Assembly: GCA_045533485.1 (NCBI GenBank)
Contig: JAZSHX010000046.1
Coordinates: 1-64,000, forward strand
Direction: 5' to 3'
DNA: 64,000 bases
From: Scatosoma sp045533485
GTDB lineage: Bacteria > Bacillota > Clostridia > Christensenellales > Borkfalkiaceae
Both the position numbers and the translations under genes were made by a program. Position 1 is the stretch's first letter; every line of letters starts with the position of its first letter. The notes under the pieces were generated by a model. It ran no database searches and had not been told where the DNA came from. It saw only the letters and a program-made list of their open reading frames with translations. Positions 62,470 to 64,000 of this stretch are shown here, one piece after another.

Positions 62470-63525
62470 TTATAAAATCACGAGCTTTTTATCCGTTTTG
62501 GACATAAAACTCTTAACTTTTCCATCTTTCAAGTACACCGTATCTTCGATACGAATACCGTACTGTCCTTCTCTGTACACCCCGGGTTCGTCCGAAAATA
62601 CCATACCGTCTTGCAAAACGGTTTCGCCCTTTACGCTCAGCGACGGTGCTTCGTGGATATTCAACCCGACGCCGTGCCCAAGTGAGTGGGTAAACAATTC
62701 CCCAAGCCCTTGCTTTTGTAAATATTCTCTTGCAATCGCGTCCGCTTGCTTGCCCGTCATACCCGAAACCAGCTGTTCTTGCACCAACTCGTGCGCGCGA
62801 AGTACGTGCGCATAGTCCGCTTTGAACTGTTCGTGCTTACCGTCGTCGCCAAACAAGAACGTACGCGTACAATCGGAGCAATAGCCGTTGACCTTGCAAC
62901 CAAAGTCAATCAAAATAACGTCGCCGAATTTCAGCTTTGCCGTGCCCGTTTCGTGGTGCGGTACAGACCCGTGCGCACCAAACCCAACGATCGTATCAAA
63001 CGAAACGCCTTGCGCGCCCATCGTCCGCATAGTATATTCCAAAAGCGCCGCCACTTCAATTTCCGTCATACCTTCCTTGATTTGGGGCAGCAACGCATTG
63101 AACGCGTCTTCCGCAATTTCGCACGCCTTTTGGATATTTTCTATTTCCCAGTCGTTTTTCACAAGCATAAGCTTAGTAAGCTGCTTGTCCACGTTGACCA
63201 TCTTCACGCCCGCTTTTTCAAAGGTAGCGTATTCGGAGTGGCTGGTTTGGTCAAAAGAAATGCCTACGCTTTGGTATTTTGCCGCGCGCTCTAACGCTTC
63301 GCCTTGCTTATACAAAACGGGCGTAACGTCCGTGCCTGCGCACAGCTTTCGAGCCGCTTCGATATACCGCATATCGGTAAACAGCGTCGTTCCGTCTTTA
63401 TCCACGATCACAAACCCGTTTTCCGCAACAAAGCCCGTGATATAACGCATAAGATATTCGCAAGCCACGTATACGGCTTCGCAGCCGCACGCTTCCCACA
63501 CTTTTTTACCGTTGGTTTTCAGCAT
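62470..63525 (-). CDS. Xaa-Pro aminopeptidase/dipeptidase (M24 family)
   Basis: A 351-aa creatinase/M24 peptidase. Metal ligands sit in DFGCKVNGYCSDCTRTF (two Asp), SLGHGVGLNIHE (His), DEPGVY (Glu) and GIRIEDT (Glu). Cleaves N-terminal residues preceding proline. It shares a promoter and operon with efp. Confidence 0.94.
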   Translation of the reverse strand: MLKTNGKKVWEACGCEAVYVACEYLMRYITGFVAENGFVIVDKDGTTLFTDMRYIEAARKLCAGTDVTPVLYKQGEALERAAKYQSVGISFDQTSHSEYATFEKAGVKMVNVDKQLTKLMLVKNDWEIENIQKACEIAEDAFNALLPQIKEGMTEIEVAALLEYTMRTMGAQGVSFDTIVGFGAHGSVPHHETGTAKLKFGDVILIDFGCKVNGYCSDCTRTFLFGDDGKHEQFKADYAHVLRAHELVQEQLVSGMTGKQADAIAREYLQKQGLGELFTHSLGHGVGLNIHEAPSLSVKGETVLQDGMVFSDEPGVYREGQYGIRIEDTVYLKDGKVKSFMSKTDKKLVIL

Positions 63526-63546
63526 AGTTTTTTCTCTCCGTCTTCT

Positions 63547-63575
63547 ATTTTAGCAAAAATTTCTATGTTCGTCAA
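63547..63575 (-). promoter_or_regulatory. Promoter of the pepQ-like/efp operon
   Basis: -35 TTGACG (63570-63575) and -10 TAAAAT (63547-63552) preceded by TGC, spacer 17 bp. Confidence 0.75.
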
Positions 63576-63601
63576 GTATACGGCGATAAATCGCGTTAAT
63601 T

Positions 63602-64000
63602 TTATGCTCCAAAATACACTTTTTTCATAAAAAGTGCGTCTTCCGCCTGCGTTCCGTCCGATTCGCTTACGATATACGGTTGCAATTTCAGCTGCTTCAA
63701 CGCTTCCGCAAGCGGTTCAAATTGCGGACCGTACAACTCGTCGGCAAACGTCAAATGCTTGACTTCGCCCTTCGCCGAATACATAATTTTGGAAAAATGC
63801 ACGTGAAAATTTTTCATACGTTCAAACCCTAATTCCGCAATCATATATTCAAGGCGCGATTTATAATCGTCGACGGTTTTCAGTGAGCCCTGTTCACGCG
63901 CATTGATATGTCCAAAATCCACGCAAGGCGTATAAATTTCGTCAATTTTACAAAAACGCACAATCTCTTCCACCGTACCGATTTGCGCAAGCTTGCCCAT
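63602..64000 (-). CDS. Xylose-isomerase/endonuclease-IV-like TIM-barrel protein, N-terminus beyond window
   Basis: The last 132 residues of an AP-endonuclease-2-type TIM barrel: a strand with CVDFGHINAR, HVHFSKI with metal-type His residues, and a C-terminal YIVSESDG. The window happens to end at an ATG, but the missing N-terminal barrel half (family length about 270) shows that the gene continues upstream. It may be a sugar isomerase-like or DNA-repair protein. Confidence 0.75.
   Translation of the reverse strand: MGKLAQIGTVEEIVRFCKIDEIYTPCVDFGHINAREQGSLKTVDDYKSRLEYMIAELGFERMKNFHVHFSKIMYSAKGEVKHLTFADELYGPQFEPLAEALKQLKLQPYIVSESDGTQAEDALFMKKVYFGA

Overview
This window comes from a low-to-mid-GC Gram-positive-type bacterium. 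I read it as an uncultured Clostridia-like member of the Bacillota, probably gut-associated; the lineage is inferred from gene content, not from a marker search. The evidence is addAB rather than recBCD, the rimP-nusA-ylxR-ylxQ-infB-rbfA-nrnA operon, the dgt-dnaG-rpoD-trmK-nif3 block, the membrane diadenylate cyclase cdaA, a PolC-type exonuclease, TTGACA/TATAAT promoters with 16-17 bp spacers and strong Shine-Dalgarno sites. Almost all genes lie on the minus strand, which is probably the leading strand.

Region 1 (1-11 kb) is accessory. A divergent AraC-type regulator (10005-10922, plus) faces a minus-strand cluster. The cluster holds a large lipoprotein with a tandem duplication, three paralogous TIM-barrel glycoside-hydrolase-like proteins (one cytosolic, one lipoprotein, one secreted with an Ig-like BIG2 domain), a 51-aa small ORF, and a truncated secreted BIG2 protein that runs off the window. 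The intergenic region holds two face-to-face promoters and a 21-bp-spaced direct repeat that looks like the AraC operator. This resembles a regulated glycan-use locus of an unfamiliar enzyme family. Downstream of araC come an array of small hairpins separated by a 10-mer, a tRNA-Gln and its terminator.

Region 2 (11.7-32.4 kb) holds a PRC-barrel-like protein, an unknown membrane protein, addB-addA, a lipoprotein of unknown role, an esterase, lysC, cdaA followed by a 34-aa protein that looks like only the membrane anchor of CdaR, holA, a ComEC lacking its C-terminal nuclease-like domain, and an 1882-aa DUF4011/SF1 helicase whose transglutaminase-like and PD-(D/E)XK modules both appear to have lost key residues.

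Region 3 (32.5-38.8 kb) is the translation/transcription operon from rimP to nrnA, with a promoter and a structured leader. Region 4 (38.9-46.4 kb) holds a GH2 hydrolase with an MFS importer, a stand-alone PolC-like exonuclease, ispG, nrdR and rarA. Region 5 (46.4-64 kb) is housekeeping: a patatin, pheA, a DAHP synthase gene, coaD-rsmD, alr and a folate cyclo-ligase, the dgt-dnaG-rpoD block, lipid and sugar transferases, dtd, efp, a proline peptidase and a partial TIM-barrel gene.

The most unusual whole-window signal is an 11-13 base asymmetric motif, GGGGCAGGTAYGC. I found eleven close copies by eye, on both strands but mostly the minus strand, inside genes in several different reading frames and at two start codons. 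That is far above chance, and it looks like a DNA-level signal such as a recombination, uptake or segregation sequence.
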